Positions 43,901-52,715 of a stretch of DNA of 64,000 nucleotides are shown one piece after another. The translations under genes and the position numbers were made by a program. Position 1 is the stretch's first letter. Every line of letters begins with the position of its first letter. A model generated the notes under the pieces. The model was not told the origin of the DNA and did no database searches. It worked only from the letters and a program-made list of their open reading frames with translations. Origin of the DNA: Lutibacter profundi (GTDB taxonomy: Bacteria; Bacteroidota; Bacteroidia; Flavobacteriales; Flavobacteriaceae); contig NZ_CP013355.1 of the NCBI RefSeq assembly GCF_001543325.1, positions 1,580,001 to 1,644,000 of the forward strand, read 5' to 3'.

Positions 43901-44956
43901 GGAAGCTCTTCTATTCGTAATCCAAACTTCAATTCTTGTGATATTAATAGCGCTATTTATTAATGGAAAATCTTTTAAAGCATTGTTATAATTATCTCTA
44001 AAATACTGTGCTAAAAAGAAATGACGATTTTGGTCATAATCAGTTGTATGCAACTCAAATTCCTGAATTGTTGAACCTCCTTGTGCAGCTACTGAACGTG
44101 TTTGTGATTTTTGTTCTGCAAATACACCTGTAATAGTTGTTTTCCCAAATTGTAATTGTGTTTTAACACCAAACAAACTTTGTGCTCCTACAATTAATGA
44201 ATTTTTTAAAGGCATACTTACATTTCCCACTTCTATTTTTTGAAGTATATCATCTTCTGTAGGAGTGTATTCTAATTTTACCTGATTTTGGAAGTTAAAA
44301 GTTGATTGAGTATCATATTGTGCTCCTACTTTTAATCTTGTACCTACGTTGGCTAAAATACTTGCACTAATTTCTTGGTTAAAATCAAATGTGAAACTAC
44401 TTCGGTTTCGCTCAGATAATTGGGGGTTATCAACCTTTTGATATAACATCCCTAATTTAATTAACACAGATCCTTGTGCGTTTACTTCTATTTTATCTCC
44501 TCCAAAAACGGACTGAAAAAAATCTGATTTTACATAATAAGTTGGTAGTAAATTTTTTTGTGCATTTTCACTTCCAATTCTTTTACTATTTGTAGCACTA
44601 ATTTTTTCTTTGTAATATTCAAGCATATCTTTTTTAAGCTTGAATTTTTTATACTCCTCTTGTGTCATGTAAATTGGACGTTTCACTAAATAACCTCCAA
44701 TTCTTTCAATAATCATATATTTTCCTAATTCAGCATCATAAATAACTTCAGATTTTGATGGATCTGCTAAATACAGGCTCCCAGATTGGTTGCTTTTAAA
44801 GGGGTATTTTAATTTTAGTGAGTCGCTAATTTTGGTGACTTTTGTAGTGTCTATAGGTCTAACAACCTGGGGTATTTGAGCCTTCACTGTTGATTGAATA
44901 AACAACAATAAAAAAAATAATACAGCTATTTTGAAAATAAATTCGCTCTTTTTCAA
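37913..44956 (-). CDS. sprA: SprA, outer-membrane translocon of type IX secretion / gliding motility
   Basis: A 2347-residue giant outer-membrane beta barrel. SprA (Sov in Porphyromonas) is the protein-conducting channel of the type IX secretion system, needed for export of adhesins such as SprB and so for gliding. A signal peptide is present (IFKIAVLFFLLLFIQSTVKAQ). The N-terminal part contains repeated SprA-type segments (TTGGRELVEGVDYVVDYQMGRVQIV, SFEDFEGSQ-type VDDFEGSQIPLEIKS) and the end alternates in beta-strand fashion up to ...GLSIRYILGN. Length is normal for the family. It sits between ruvA (3 bases upstream) and gcvH on one strand. Confidence 0.95.
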   Translation of the reverse strand: MKKSEFIFKIAVLFFLLLFIQSTVKAQIPQVVRPIDTTKVTKISDSLKLKYPFKSNQSGSLYLADPSKSEVIYDAELGKYMIIERIGGYLVKRPIYMTQEEYKKFKLKKDMLEYYKEKISATNSKRIGSENAQKNLLPTYYVKSDFFQSVFGGDKIEVNAQGSVLIKLGMLYQKVDNPQLSERNRSSFTFDFNQEISASILANVGTRLKVGAQYDTQSTFNFQNQVKLEYTPTEDDILQKIEVGNVSMPLKNSLIVGAQSLFGVKTQLQFGKTTITGVFAEQKSQTRSVAAQGGSTIQEFELHTTDYDQNRHFFLAQYFRDNYNNALKDFPLINSAINITRIEVWITNRRASTTDIRNIVALADIGEGNPVNIGPANVTPVPGALLPSNESNDISSILTTTNAVRKIATVSSGLSSFSMQQGRDYSVLENAIKLRPDEFTLQPQLGIISLNRRLTDSDVLAVAYEYTVSGDSKVYRVGEFISDGIIAPDNIVVKLLRSEIISTQIPLWDLMMKNVYSLQTYRMQPEGFRLELLYADDATGVSINVLQNAQTPNISDRTLLNLFDIDRLDQSQFYTPEGDGYFDYVEGATVNSEKGYIIFPTVEPFGKDLQSKLTDPADEIYVFNELYEMTQSEAKNNFQQKDKYLIKGYHKSENENGIPLGAFNVPQGSVRVTTGGRELVEGVDYVVDYQMGRVQIVNPSLEASNAPIQVSVENNATFNLQTKRFTGIDIEHKFSNKFIAGATILNLNERPITQKALFNQEPINNTIFGLNANFGTEVPKFTKWVNKLPNIDTDVISNFSIRGDFAYLKPGSPKRISLDGEATSYVDDFEGSQIPLEIKSVQQWHLASTPQYQTQFDLGGNEIDLSYGYKRARLAWYIIDPLFYGGTSLKPGNIDNAELSRAEVRRIRFEELFPEQDLDLTQTTIVRTFDLAYFPNERGSYNYDTNNVGGDGKFTNPEDRWAGITRALTTTDFERSNVEYIQFWLMNPYDHYSITNEEGLPVGVNPNDPENQVGDLYFNLGNISEDVLKDGRKMYENGLPENPLSTTNTDPTIWGKIPTSQSLLYAFSDNDNERLNQDIGYDGLNDEEEIQLFGTSFGLDPANDNYSYFRSSEYDNTDASIITRYKKYNNTQGNSPTNNLSPENYPTSATTFPDTEDIDKDQTMNSVESYYQYKVSLNKNDLVVGRNNIVDEKTVTVKLEDGSEKQYRWLQFRIQVATPDEVINDITGFNSIRFMRIFLTKFKMPIVLRFGELQLVRGDWRRYTKTLDEAITPPQNLTTPQLQNFEVGVVNIQENEKRSPIPYTLPPGIQREILRGSTTLQKQNEQSVTIKVTDLEPNETRAIFKNVNVDLRMYKKLKLFLHAEGIQTKPQVQDNEVKAIIRIGSDLNDNYYQLEKLLTISDYGVISPLEIWPEENNLNALLEYLGKLKLLRFDEGIAPNVLYPAIGTPSPIEGLEGYDIRVKGNPNLSNIRTIMLGVKNVTNVNQSAEIWFNEMRVSEFDNQGGWAAVVSADANFADFADVSITGRMETKGFGGIEQRVNERSQEDTKLYDIVTNVNLGKLLPKTWGIKLPLNYSISEQFKDPKYDPQYQDVLFEEAKNINPNSNKARDYTKRRSISLINVRKEFNPNSTKKQRFYNIENVSVSYAFNEIYRKNYNIQKFVDQNVRASANYNYSFGPMSIEPFKNWKSLNSRYLKFIKDLNVNLLPSTISINSSIIRRYSEQLSRSLIEGLPELPVLKQRFFMFDWDYNIGYNLTKSLQFNFRATNNYIYDDFKASDDIQLMDNFFTLGRPNHYHQTLNGTYEIPLNKIPFLNFVKANYVYTADFDWQSASQSYVNQIGNVIQNKNTHTLGANIDFNKFYKILSLNKLFNKKNSSSKKGSSKTPIIPRNFKTKKKKTIGGKIGQGFYNLLTSIKKARINYSENNGTYLPGYLPEIGFLGRDNFSGSLAPTFGFVFGSQIDIRQRAIENGWLLSRNINDPYFNRTYSKTHFNKLDGIITVEPFKNFDLEFRGNRTYTTKTSQQLDVVDNILDTNAPITEFGNFSISYNMLKTSFSNNNVNFEKFKTNRAIIAQRLALNTGQPINGFGETSQQVMLPAFMAAYSGKDASKISLNTFKSVPIPGWRLNYKGFMRMKWFKKRFRSFSISHSYNSLYSITNFSNNLEYNVNNPYAETDIVGNYFNKTLFTNVNLIEEFSPLLKVDMKMKNSLSFSGRINKDRGLTLNFNNNTITQIKGTEYVIGLGYRIKDLKMKLKFGGEVTRLKGDLNVRADLSLRDNITVIRAIDQDNNQVTGGQRLLSLKLFADYAVSKNLIASFYFDQSSSRYAISTTFPRQSVSSGLSIRYILGN

Positions 44957-44959
44957 ATC

Positions 44960-45541
44960 TTATAAATTTTTAAGCGCTTTTTTTATTAAAATTTCAACAC
45001 TTGATATTTTATTTTCTAATAAAATTTTATCCAATACTTTTTCTGATTGTTTTTTATTGAATCCTAAAACCTCTAAAGCAGATAACGCTTCATTTTTATT
45101 CGTATTGTTTTCAGCGAAAGAAACTTCATCAATAATAAAAGTTTTTAAAATTTTATCTTTCAAATCTAGTAAAACACGCTGTGCTGTTTTTACTCCAATA
45201 CCTTTAACTGATTGAATAGCCCCTACATTTCCAGAGCCAATAGCTTGTTGAATTTCATCTGTAGTCATTGAGGATAACATTGTACGTGCTATGCTAGGGC
45301 CAACTCCAGAAACAGAGATAAGCAATCTAAAAATTTCACGTTCAGTTTTACTAATAAAACCATAAAGTGTATGCGAATCTTCTTTTACTGAAAGATGGGT
45401 ATATAATAAAATAGCCTCATTTTTGGGTAAAAGAGAAAAAGTATTTAAAGAAATATTTAGCCAATAGCCAATGCCATTTGCTTCAATTATAACATAGGTT
45501 GGGTTTTTTTCAACTAACTTACCTCTTATATGGGTTATCAT
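44960..45541 (-). CDS. ruvA: Holliday junction branch migration protein RuvA
   Basis: A 193-residue RuvA: N-terminal OB-fold (ITHIRGKLVEKNPTYVIIEANG), central helix-hairpin-helix motifs (LISVSGVGPSIARTML, IQSVKGIGVKTAQRVLLDL) and a C-terminal RuvB-binding domain (EALSALEVLGFNKKQSEKVL). It binds Holliday junctions and guides RuvB. ruvB and ruvC are not nearby. Three bases separate it from sprA downstream. Confidence 0.95.
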   Translation of the reverse strand: MITHIRGKLVEKNPTYVIIEANGIGYWLNISLNTFSLLPKNEAILLYTHLSVKEDSHTLYGFISKTEREIFRLLISVSGVGPSIARTMLSSMTTDEIQQAIGSGNVGAIQSVKGIGVKTAQRVLLDLKDKILKTFIIDEVSFAENNTNKNEALSALEVLGFNKKQSEKVLDKILLENKISSVEILIKKALKNL

Positions 45542-45580
45542 ATTTTATATTTTCTAATAACACCAAATGTAATAAAATTA

Positions 45581-47857
45581 TTATTGCTTTTTACTGTTTT
45601 CTTGAGCGTCTACCACAGCCACACAAACCATATTTACAATTTCATCTACACTAGATCCTAAATGTAAAATATGTGCTGGTTTTTTTAACCCCATAACAAC
45701 TGGGCCTATTGATTCTACATTATTTAATCTCTTGATTAGCTTGTAGCTAATATTTGCTGAATTTAAGTTTGGGAAAATTAATCCATTTACTTTTTTATTA
45801 AGTAATTTGGTGAAAGGAAATTTTTCATCTCTTAATTCTCTACTCAATGCAAAATCTGCTTGAATTTCACCATCAATAATAATTTCAGGATAGTGTTTAT
45901 GAAGGTAATCTACGGCATTTGAAGCTTTTGTTGCTGATTTTGATTGTGCGGAACCAAAATTTGAATATGATAACATCGCTAAATTAGGTTCAACACCAAA
46001 AATTTTCATTACTTCAGCTGTCATTCTTGCAATTTGAACCAATTCTTCTTGAGTTGGATTTATATTGAAAGCTGTGTCAGAGAAAAACATGGGTCCTCGC
46101 TCAGTCATCATAATATTAGTTGCAGCAACTCTAAGTACTCCTTCTGCTTTTCCTATCAATTCAATTATTGGTTTTGCAACAGTAGGGTAACTGCGTGAAT
46201 AACCTGTAACTAGCGAGTCTGCTTCTCCTTCATTTACCATCATTGCTGCAAAATAATTACGCTCTCGCATCCATTTTTGTGCATCTAACAATGAAATCCC
46301 TTTGCGTTTTCTCTTTTCCCAGTATACTTTAGCGAAACGATTTCTCCTTTCTTTTTCTTCAGCAGATTTTGGGTCTATTATTTTAACATCTCCTTCAAAA
46401 TTAATCTCAGCCATTAATTCTTTGATAATTTTTTTATCACCTAATAAAATTGGAATTCCAATTCCATCTTCATAAACAATATGTGCCGCTTTTAAAACAT
46501 CAAAGTGATCTGCTTCAGCAAAAACAACAGTTTTAGGGTTTGATTTAGCACGTGAAGTAAGCATCCTCATTAATTTATTCCCTGTTCCTAATCTTTCTGC
46601 TAACTCTTCTTCATAAGCTTCCCAATCTTTTATTGGCTCTTTTGCCACACCTGATTCCATTGCTGCTTTTGCAACCGCTGGAGGAACTTTAGTTATAAGT
46701 CTATTATCAAATGGTGTAGGTATAATATATTCTCTTCCAAATTGGATATTGGTTTTCCCGTAGGTTATATTTACATGTTCTGGTACTGTTTCTTTCGCTA
46801 AATCAGCCAATGCATGAACAGCCGCAATTTTCATTTCTTCATTAATTGCTGTTGCTTTAACATCTAAAGCTCCTCTAAAAATAAATGGAAATCCTAATAC
46901 ATTATTTACCTGGTTAGGATTATCTGATCTTCCGGTAGCCATAATAATATCTTTTCTTGTTTCTACAGCTAATTTATATTCAATCTCAGGAGTTGGATTT
47001 GCCATTGCAAAAACTATTGGATCTTTTGCCATAGTTAATAGCATTTTTGGCGTTACAAGATTTCCTTTTGATAAACCAATAAATACATCTGACCCATCCA
47101 TTGCCTCTTCCAATGTGTAAATATCTCTAGCTGTTGCAAATTCGGCTTTTTGACTACTTAGATTTTTAATGTCTTTTCTAATTACTCCTTTGCTATCACA
47201 CATAACAATATTTTCTCTTTTTACACCAATTGCTATATATAAACGTGAACAAGAAATTGCTGCTGCACCAGCACCACTTACTACAATTTTAACTTTTGAA
47301 ATATCTTTTTTTGCAATTTCAACTGCGTTTTTTAAGGCAGCAGCTGAGATTATTGCTGTTCCGTGCTGATCGTCATGCATTACAGGAATATCTAATTCCT
47401 CTTTTAATCTACGTTCAATTTCAAAAGCTTCTGGAGCTTTGATATCTTCTAAATTAATTCCTCCAAAAGTTGGTGAAATATTTTTAACCGTTTCTACAAA
47501 TTTATCTACATCAGTAGTGTCAACTTCAATATCAAAAACGTCAATTCCAGCAAATATTTTAAATAATAATCCTTTACCTTCCATGACTGGTTTTCCAGCT
47601 AATGCTCCAATATTTCCCAATCCTAAAACTGCTGTTCCATTTGAAATAACAGCCACTAAGTTTCCTTTTGAAGTATATTTATAAGCATTATTCGGGTCCT
47701 TCTCAATTTCTAAACAAGGTATAGCAACGCCCGGCGTATAAGCCAATGATAAATCTTTTTGGGTTGCGTGTTTTTTGGTTGGAATTACTTGAATTTTACC
47801 TGGAGATGGTTTTGCATGATACAATAACGCTTCTCTTCTTAATTTAGAATCACTCAT
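45581..47857 (-). CDS. maeB: NADP-dependent malic enzyme with phosphotransacetylase-like C-terminus
   Basis: A 758-residue MaeB-type enzyme: decarboxylates malate to pyruvate with NADP. The malic domain (1-430) has AKPSPGKIQVIPTKK, the AYTPGVA start, VISNGTAVLGLGNIG and MATGRSDNPNQVNNV. The C-terminal part (430-758) is the regulatory phosphotransacetylase-like domain with SRSYPTV and HILHLGSSVDEIVNM. I place the start at 47857 because SDSKLRREALLYH is the conserved N-terminus; a longer frame to 47917 adds 20 unrelated residues beyond the promoter region. It precedes ruvA by 39 bases. Confidence 0.94.
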   Translation of the reverse strand: MSDSKLRREALLYHAKPSPGKIQVIPTKKHATQKDLSLAYTPGVAIPCLEIEKDPNNAYKYTSKGNLVAVISNGTAVLGLGNIGALAGKPVMEGKGLLFKIFAGIDVFDIEVDTTDVDKFVETVKNISPTFGGINLEDIKAPEAFEIERRLKEELDIPVMHDDQHGTAIISAAALKNAVEIAKKDISKVKIVVSGAGAAAISCSRLYIAIGVKRENIVMCDSKGVIRKDIKNLSSQKAEFATARDIYTLEEAMDGSDVFIGLSKGNLVTPKMLLTMAKDPIVFAMANPTPEIEYKLAVETRKDIIMATGRSDNPNQVNNVLGFPFIFRGALDVKATAINEEMKIAAVHALADLAKETVPEHVNITYGKTNIQFGREYIIPTPFDNRLITKVPPAVAKAAMESGVAKEPIKDWEAYEEELAERLGTGNKLMRMLTSRAKSNPKTVVFAEADHFDVLKAAHIVYEDGIGIPILLGDKKIIKELMAEINFEGDVKIIDPKSAEEKERRNRFAKVYWEKRKRKGISLLDAQKWMRERNYFAAMMVNEGEADSLVTGYSRSYPTVAKPIIELIGKAEGVLRVAATNIMMTERGPMFFSDTAFNINPTQEELVQIARMTAEVMKIFGVEPNLAMLSYSNFGSAQSKSATKASNAVDYLHKHYPEIIIDGEIQADFALSRELRDEKFPFTKLLNKKVNGLIFPNLNSANISYKLIKRLNNVESIGPVVMGLKKPAHILHLGSSVDEIVNMVCVAVVDAQENSKKQ

Positions 47858-47889
47858 AATAGTTATAATTTCGTATAAAATACTGAGTA

Positions 47890-47918
47890 CAAAGTTAACT
47901 ATAATTAAAAGAAACAAA
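47890..47918 (-). promoter_or_regulatory. Promoter of the maeB-ruvA-sprA region
   Basis: On the minus strand TTTG (47915-47918), a 17-base spacer, then TAACTTTG (47890-47897): both elements are perfect Bacteroidetes consensus. It lies 33 bases before the chosen maeB start, which supports that start over the longer frame. Confidence 0.7.
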
Positions 47919-48003
47919 AGCTAACATTTATCATATTATTAAAAACAAATGTTACATTAATATGTGAAACAGTTATACAAAAAAGACATATTAAGTTTTA
48001 AAC

Positions 48004-48134
48004 GAGGCTGTCTGAAAAGCAATTATACTTGTCATTTTGAATAAAGTGAAAAATCTCAACATCTTGATATATAAGTGTTTAATTTCAAGAAGATTCTTCA
48101 TTTACATTCAGAATGACACTTTTTAGACAGCCTC
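48004..48134. repeat. MITE-like interspersed repeat, copy 3 (inverted)
   Basis: The same element as at 2969 and 6574, but in reverse orientation, bounded by GAGGCTGTCT and AGACAGCCTC. Minor substitutions distinguish it (GAATAAAGTG for GAACAAAGTG, AAGAAGATTC for AAGGAGATTC). It stands between maeB and the 42 bp remnant of the molybdoenzyme 3' end. Confidence 0.75.
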
Positions 48135-48150
48135 ATTCTTTTTTATTCTC

Positions 48151-48192
48151 ATCAATATAGTAAACAGATTCATCTGGTTTGAAGGCTCTATT
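48151..48192 (-). pseudogene. 42 bp remnant/duplicate of the molybdoenzyme gene 3' end
   Basis: These 42 bases are identical to 56773-56814, inside the last codons of the molybdopterin oxidoreductase gene (encoding RAFKPDESVYYID). Past the match the minus-strand frame continues as ENKKE and a stop, whereas the intact gene ends KEK and a stop. On the 5' side a stop codon (48193-48195) cuts the frame. Orientation is the same as the intact gene. It borders the maltose cassette on its far side, as expected if an insertion at the gene's 3' end left the original end here. Confidence 0.75.
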
Positions 48193-48249
48193 TTAGAACT
48201 AATTAATCTTTTTCTTTATAAAACATAAACGTCAATTGAAAAAAGTAAT

Positions 48250-50502
48250 TTAATTAACCTCTATTAAATTGTTGTTAACACAAATTTTTAAAGGTTGCCC
48301 ATCTATCAATTTAATTTCAATTGTATTTGTCTCAAGATTACAATTTAAAACTCTATTTTTAAAATTTATTCTAAAATTTAAGCTTTCCCAGTTTTTTGGT
48401 AAATTAGGTCTAAAACTCAATTCCCCATTAATTACGCGCATACCTGCAAAACCAAATACAATAGACATCCAAGAACCTCCCATACAGGCAGTATGAATAC
48501 CATTTTCAGTATTGTGATGTAAATTATCGATATCTAATCTTGATGTATTCATAAAATAATCATATGCTTCTTTATATTTGCCAATTCTATTTGCCATAAT
48601 ACTAAAAATACAGGTTGACAGGGAAGAGTCATGAGTTGTAATTTTTTCATAATAATTGTAATCATTCTTTATAAATTCTAATTCTGTTTCTCCTTCAAGT
48701 AAGAAATGCCCTAATATTGTATCTGCTTGTTTGCAAACTTGGTGTCTGTATAAAGTTAAAGGGTGATAATTTAATAATAATGGATAGTTTTCTTTTGGAG
48801 TATTTTCAAAATCCCATACTTTTTTATTGAAAAAACTATCATCTTGTGGGTGTAATTTTCTCTCCTTGTCAAAAGGCAAGTACATTTTATTTCCTGCTTT
48901 TTCAAAATTAATTAATTCCTCTTCATTGAATTTTATTTTATTGGAAATTTTTTCCAACTCACCCTTGTGAGTTTCTTTAATGCTATTCCAAATAGCCCCT
49001 ATTTTATCAAAAAGATTTTTGGTAAGTACATTAGTATAGTAATTATTATTTACAATACAAGTATACTCATCTGGGCCAGTTACGGCATCAATACAAAATT
49101 TACCATCATTCCTAAAATGACCTATGTGATACATTAATCTGGCCATTTCAGCTAACATTTCCATACCTTTTTCTATCATGAAACCAATATCTTCGGTTAC
49201 CTCAAAATATTGAATTATTGAATATGCTATATCTACATTAATATGATATTGTGCAGTTCCGGCTGGAAAAAAAGGAGAGCATTCGTTACCTGAAATTGTT
49301 CTCCAAGGGTAAAGCGCCCCAGTGGTATGCCCCATTTGTTTTGCTCTTTTACGGGCATAATCTAAAATTGTATACCTATAGTTTAATAAGTTTTTTGCCA
49401 AATTTGGATTGGTGAATAGGAAAAAAGGGAAAATATAAATTTCTGTATCCCAAAAATAATGCCCTTCATATCCTTCTCCCGAAAGTCCTTTTGCCGAAAT
49501 ATTACTCCACTGGTCTTTCCCTGTAGATTGCAATAAATGAAATATATTAAAACGAATAGCTTGTTGCATTTTCTCATCGCCATTAATTTCAATGTTAGAT
49601 GATTTCCAAAAATCATTTAAATATTCCTCTTGTAAAAAAGCAAAATGATTAAAATCGTACGTTAAAACACTGTTTAAAATTTCAACATTTTTAGATATTT
49701 CATTTTTATATCTAATTGTATCTGTATAAACAGCATATTTTGTGAAAATATTTTTTTTTCCTTGAAGCAAACTTCCTTTAATAAAATGATTGCTGTTTTT
49801 TTGTTCTGTTAAAATTGATTCTATAAATTCTTTAGGGTATTTATGTGCAATTCCTGAAACAACAATTAAATTAGAGTTTTTTGTTTTTGCTTCTATAAAC
49901 GAACAATTGTTTTCTTGCTTTACATTTATAACTTTAAGAGCCTTTGCATTTGCAGAACCAACTCGTGGATCTTCTTCAACAATAATATTACTTACATCGC
50001 CATCTATTTTAGAAACAATTTCAATTACACCATCAAAATTTAGTGCTTCAACCTCCATTTGAATTAAAAAAAGTTCTTTTTGAATGAATGATATTAACCT
50101 TTTAAACTCTATATGAATTTCATTTCCTTTTGGAGACCTCCAATGTACCTTCCTTGTTGCTATGCCTTTTTTAAAATTCAACTCTCTTTCAAATGACAAG
50201 ACTTCTCCTTTATCTAATGAAAACTCTTCTTCATTAATTCTGATTTTTATTCCCTGAGTATCAATAACATTTAAAATACTTTCGCTATTATTAGGGAAAC
50301 CATGTAGTTTTTCTCCATAAATGATTTCTTCTTTTTCATAAAAACCATTTATATATGTTCCTCTAACGGTTAAAATTTCTTTATTTAATCCTTCTTCGAA
50401 ACTTCCTCTTACTCCTAAATAGCCATTTGCTACACTAAAAAGAGTTTCTTTTAGTTGATACGATTCTTTATAATTACTATCTTTTAAAATCCAACTATTC
50501 AT
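48250..50502 (-). CDS. Glycoside hydrolase family 65 phosphorylase (maltose phosphorylase-like)
   Basis: A 750-residue GH65 enzyme with an N-terminal beta-sandwich and an (alpha/alpha)6 barrel. The general acid is Glu479 in GPDEYTCIVNNNYYTN; other family signatures are GEGYEGHYFWDTEIYI and YPWRTISGNECSPFFPAGTAQYHIN. GH65 members phosphorolyse alpha-glucobioses (maltose, trehalose, kojibiose, nigerose) to glucose and beta-glucose-1-phosphate. The adjacent beta-phosphoglucomutase takes that product, which supports phosphorolysis. No signal peptide, so it is cytoplasmic. Maltose is the likeliest substrate, but specificity inside GH65 is not decided by these motifs. Confidence 0.9.
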   Translation of the reverse strand: MNSWILKDSNYKESYQLKETLFSVANGYLGVRGSFEEGLNKEILTVRGTYINGFYEKEEIIYGEKLHGFPNNSESILNVIDTQGIKIRINEEEFSLDKGEVLSFERELNFKKGIATRKVHWRSPKGNEIHIEFKRLISFIQKELFLIQMEVEALNFDGVIEIVSKIDGDVSNIIVEEDPRVGSANAKALKVINVKQENNCSFIEAKTKNSNLIVVSGIAHKYPKEFIESILTEQKNSNHFIKGSLLQGKKNIFTKYAVYTDTIRYKNEISKNVEILNSVLTYDFNHFAFLQEEYLNDFWKSSNIEINGDEKMQQAIRFNIFHLLQSTGKDQWSNISAKGLSGEGYEGHYFWDTEIYIFPFFLFTNPNLAKNLLNYRYTILDYARKRAKQMGHTTGALYPWRTISGNECSPFFPAGTAQYHINVDIAYSIIQYFEVTEDIGFMIEKGMEMLAEMARLMYHIGHFRNDGKFCIDAVTGPDEYTCIVNNNYYTNVLTKNLFDKIGAIWNSIKETHKGELEKISNKIKFNEEELINFEKAGNKMYLPFDKERKLHPQDDSFFNKKVWDFENTPKENYPLLLNYHPLTLYRHQVCKQADTILGHFLLEGETELEFIKNDYNYYEKITTHDSSLSTCIFSIMANRIGKYKEAYDYFMNTSRLDIDNLHHNTENGIHTACMGGSWMSIVFGFAGMRVINGELSFRPNLPKNWESLNFRINFKNRVLNCNLETNTIEIKLIDGQPLKICVNNNLIEVN

Positions 50503-50506
50503 TTGT

Positions 50507-51151
50507 CTAAATATTTTGTATTATTTCTAATTTTAAAAAATTTGTACTTTCTAAAACAACCTCTGCCTTTCCTAAAACCTCTTTAGAACCTATACCTATG
50601 GCTTTCATTCCAGCCTTATGAGCAGCTTCAATTCCAGATGAAGCATCTTCAATTACTATACACTCATTAGGAGTTAGCCCTAGTTCTTTAGCTACATATA
50701 GAAATAAATCTGGAGCTGGTTTAGCCTTTTTAACTGAGTTTCCATCTCCAATTACATTAAAAAAAGGAGTTGCTTCTAACCTTTCCAATACTGATAAAGC
50801 ATTTTTACTTGCAGAACCCAATCCTATTTTAATATTAGATGCCTGTAATTCTTGTAAAAATTTCTTTATTCTAGGTAAATAATCTTTTTGAGTAATTTTT
50901 TTAAGATATTGTAAATAATAATTATTTTTACGCTCCAAACAATCTTTCTGTTTTGTTTTAGAAAAAGTTGTATTGTTATGTTTTAGAATTCTATCAAGTG
51001 ATTTTGCACGTGAGACTCCTTTTAATTTTTCATTTAGCAGCTTATCAAAATTTAGTCGTTCTTCATTACTTAATTGTTTCCATGATAAATAATGAAATTC
51101 TGCGGTATCAGTAATTACACCGTCCAAATCAAATATTATTCCTTTAATCAT
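50507..51151 (-). CDS. pgmB: Beta-phosphoglucomutase
   Basis: A 214-residue HAD-superfamily enzyme that converts beta-glucose-1-phosphate to glucose-6-phosphate. The nucleophile motif is FDLDGVITDTAEFHYLSWKQL (Asp nucleophile and acid/base), motif II is LGSASKNA, and the last motif is VIEDASSGIEAAHKAGM. The early HYLSWK segment is typical of beta-PGM rather than other HAD phosphatases. It starts 11 bases after the MFS gene and ends 4 bases before the GH65 gene: one operon for phosphorolytic disaccharide use. Confidence 0.93.
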   Translation of the reverse strand: MIKGIIFDLDGVITDTAEFHYLSWKQLSNEERLNFDKLLNEKLKGVSRAKSLDRILKHNNTTFSKTKQKDCLERKNNYYLQYLKKITQKDYLPRIKKFLQELQASNIKIGLGSASKNALSVLERLEATPFFNVIGDGNSVKKAKPAPDLFLYVAKELGLTPNECIVIEDASSGIEAAHKAGMKAIGIGSKEVLGKAEVVLESTNFLKLEIIQNI

Positions 51152-51162
51152 GCTATGAATGT

Positions 51163-52392
51163 TTAATAAATATTAGCTTTTGATTTATTTGTTAACCTGT
51201 ACAGAACCATTATTGAAACTAATAATAAAGCCATTGGAATTAATGTGTAGAAAAATGCTGATTTAGCACCAAAATTTTTAAATAACCACCCTATAAAAGT
51301 TGATCCTGAAGTGCCTCCAAGTGCTGAAAAAACAACTATTAAGCCTGTCATTGGGCTATGTAATTTTTTAGGTAAAGCACTTAAAACTGATGAATTTAAT
51401 AATGGATAAATTGGAGCTATAAATACTCCTACAATAGGGAAAGCATATCCTATTAACGGAATATCTTTGATTGAATTAATCACACTAACCTCAGCTTCAA
51501 TAGTTTTTGGCAAGACAAAAATTACCATTAACATTGCTACTACAATGCAAAATGATAAAATGTAAAACCATGAAATGTATTTAGATACTATACCCGCACC
51601 AATTCTACCAACTGCTAAAGACAACGCAAAAATACTTGCCATCATAATACTAACATTTGAAGGGAGCTGCAAAACACGATTGTAAAATGTAGGTAACCAA
51701 GTCATAATGCCTTGCTCAACCATTACAAATAAAAATGCACTGCAAATAAAAATTATTACCAATATTTTTGAACAAAGCATTATCATTTGCTTTATATCAT
51801 CCAATAGATTTACACCTGGTATTTCATTCCCTTCATCAAACTTTGTAAAATATAACAATACAAATGAAATAAAAGTTAATCCTGCTAATAACCAATAAAC
51901 TCGTAGCCATGCATCTGGATCTTCATTTGAATTAAACGCAGGGAATAAAAAATAAGCTAAGGCAATTCCAATCATAAAAACCCCTTCAATAGAACTCATA
52001 AAGCTGTTGTGTTCTTTAGGGCTATCTGTTAAAAGGCCTATAACTGAGTACACGGAAACTTTAATTAATGCAAAGGAAATTCCAACAGATGCAAATAATA
52101 TTTTGGCTGTCCAAAAAGAATTACCAAAATACATATAAACACAAGCGAACATAGATAACGTTAATGCTATTAACATAGATTTTTTATATCCAATTCTTGG
52201 TAAAAATGATGCTACAACAAACGACACTATTGCTATTGGCAAATCCTTAAACCACTCTAAAACACTTGCTTGAACCTCGTTAACGCCATAATTTTCTAAA
52301 GATTTTAAAATTACAATTCCAACGCTATTTAATAAAATAGCAAAAACAAAGTAATTTAAATATAATGATATTTTTATTCCAATATTCTTCAT
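51163..52392 (-). CDS. MFS sugar transporter
   Basis: A 409-residue major facilitator with 12 membrane helices; between helices two and three is SFLPRIGYKKSML, the MFS loop motif. It most likely imports maltose or another disaccharide across the inner membrane for the GH65/pgmB pair that follows on the same strand. Substrate assignment is by context only. Its 5' flank is a 372-base gap after the TonB-dependent receptor gene. Confidence 0.85.
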   Translation of the reverse strand: MKNIGIKISLYLNYFVFAILLNSVGIVILKSLENYGVNEVQASVLEWFKDLPIAIVSFVVASFLPRIGYKKSMLIALTLSMFACVYMYFGNSFWTAKILFASVGISFALIKVSVYSVIGLLTDSPKEHNSFMSSIEGVFMIGIALAYFLFPAFNSNEDPDAWLRVYWLLAGLTFISFVLLYFTKFDEGNEIPGVNLLDDIKQMIMLCSKILVIIFICSAFLFVMVEQGIMTWLPTFYNRVLQLPSNVSIMMASIFALSLAVGRIGAGIVSKYISWFYILSFCIVVAMLMVIFVLPKTIEAEVSVINSIKDIPLIGYAFPIVGVFIAPIYPLLNSSVLSALPKKLHSPMTGLIVVFSALGGTSGSTFIGWLFKNFGAKSAFFYTLIPMALLLVSIMVLYRLTNKSKANIY

Positions 52393-52715
52393 TTAAAACA
52401 AGTTAATTATTGATTTTAAAAATCTGTTGTGCATTTTAAATAATATTAATTCTAATATAGTTAATGTTTCTCCCAAAAATAAACTTGTATATGTGTTGAG
52501 CTTCAGTTAATGTAATGATTTTGGGGATATTCTAATTCTAAACAGGCTCTAAATGTTGATTTTTTTTATATTTTTTTCAATAATTACAACATGTTCTTTT
52601 GTGATTTAATACACTTATAAACAACGCTTTATGTATAAAATAATTCACTAATTACTTATAGTAATAACTACTTTTTTTATTAAATTATAATACACAACGG
52701 GTTTTAGAAATAAAA
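52393..52715. other. Non-coding gap between receptor and transporter operon
   Basis: AT-rich spacer containing the unidentified promoter of the MFS-pgmB-GH65 operon. No further open frame, RNA fold or LacI-type operator like that at 55458 is visible here. The terminator of the receptor gene closes its right side. Confidence 0.5.

Noticed and set aside
47858-47917. Longer N-terminus of the malic enzyme from 47917
   Set aside because: The conserved N-terminus begins at 47857, and a perfect promoter lies inside the supposed extension.
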